From Planctomycetota bacterium (GTDB lineage Bacteria > Planctomycetota > Planctomycetia > Pirellulales > Lacipirellulaceae): a stretch of 6,550 bases of DNA. This document shows, piece by piece, positions 6,362 to 6,550 of this stretch. Both the position numbers and the translations under genes were made by a program. The notes beneath the pieces are model-generated. The model was given only the letters and a program-made list of their open reading frames with translations. It searched no databases and was not told the origin of the DNA. Positions within the stretch are counted from its first letter, which is position 1. The number at the start of each line of letters is the position of its first letter. The stretch spans positions 1 through 6,550 of the forward strand of contig JAADIN010000244.1 in assembly GCA_013151315.1 (NCBI GenBank), given 5' to 3'.

Positions 6362-6550
6362 CTACCTCTTCTTTTTCTTTAAAGTGACACCGTTTTTCTT
6401 CGCTAAGCTTTCAAGAGATTTGAGGAAGTCGACTCCTTCGCCTCGCTGGTGAGCTTCCATTCCGGCCCTGACCGCTTGCACGGTCGCAGAGTAATCTGCC
6501 TGGCGGACAAGTTCTTGATAGGCCATCGCGTCCTGCACGACGATGGCTGC
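6362..6550 (-). CDS. C-terminal part of Phd/YefM-like antitoxin (partial)
   Basis: An open frame enters from the right edge and ends at TAG (6362-6364), giving 62 residues. It contains VVQDAMAYQELVRQADY, then a predicted helix with VQAVRAGMEAHQRGEG, and ends in a basic tail KKKKR. The order 'VVQ-A-AYQ-L', 'A(I/V)R-G', 'G-G' and a closing 'AKKNGV' resembles the toxin-binding C-terminal half of Phd/YefM-family antitoxins. The DNA-binding N-terminal part lies outside the window. No toxin gene follows; argJ begins 9 bases downstream. The lysine-rich tail is unusual. The coding frame is well supported by its fit to the argJ start; the family name is from pattern memory and moderate. Confidence 0.6.
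   Translation of the reverse strand, partial: AAIVVQDAMAYQELVRQADYSATVQAVRAGMEAHQRGEGVDFLKSLESLAKKNGVTLKKKKR

Overview
The window is about 57% GC by eye. It carries four recognisable protein genes plus the tail of a fifth, separated by intergenic DNA rich in short inverted repeats. Weak or absent Shine-Dalgarno sites, REP-like GC-rich hairpins and the flavour of the proteins suggest a planctomycete, probably a Pirellulales-type bacterium. That placement is inference; there is no rRNA or other marker gene here.

Layout. Positions 1-460 hold no convincing gene: a possible promoter pointing left out of the window, a large nested inverted repeat (68-144), and a weak leader-ORF candidate. A GlgX/TreX-type glycogen debranching enzyme follows on the + strand (461-2575). 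The next gap (2576-2757) has REP-like debris and a 14-bp telomere-like tandem repeat that ends just before the next start codon. A fused CbiE-CbiT (CobL-type) precorrin methyltransferase is on the + strand (2758-4002). Positions 4003-4118 lie between convergent genes and hold two perfect hairpins.

The right half is read on the minus strand, in the order: a Phd/YefM-like antitoxin tail (cut by the window edge), argJ (arginine biosynthesis), then a two-helix potassium channel with an RCK/TrkA regulatory domain. Gaps between these three are 9 and 16 bp, so they are probably co-transcribed, although their functions are unrelated.

The most notable observation is at the 5' end of argJ. The conserved N-terminus of the family is encoded, but in a different frame from the rest of the gene. 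The break lies in or next to a run of six identical bases (6309-6314). It is either a sequencing or assembly indel, a real lesion with restart at a downstream GTG, or a recoding/slippage site. Other points worth a second look are the quadruplex-forming repeat before cbiET, the nested inverted repeat upstream of glgX, and the non-canonical selectivity filter of the potassium channel. I see housekeeping metabolism with repeat-rich spacers, and no evidence of a new multi-gene system.
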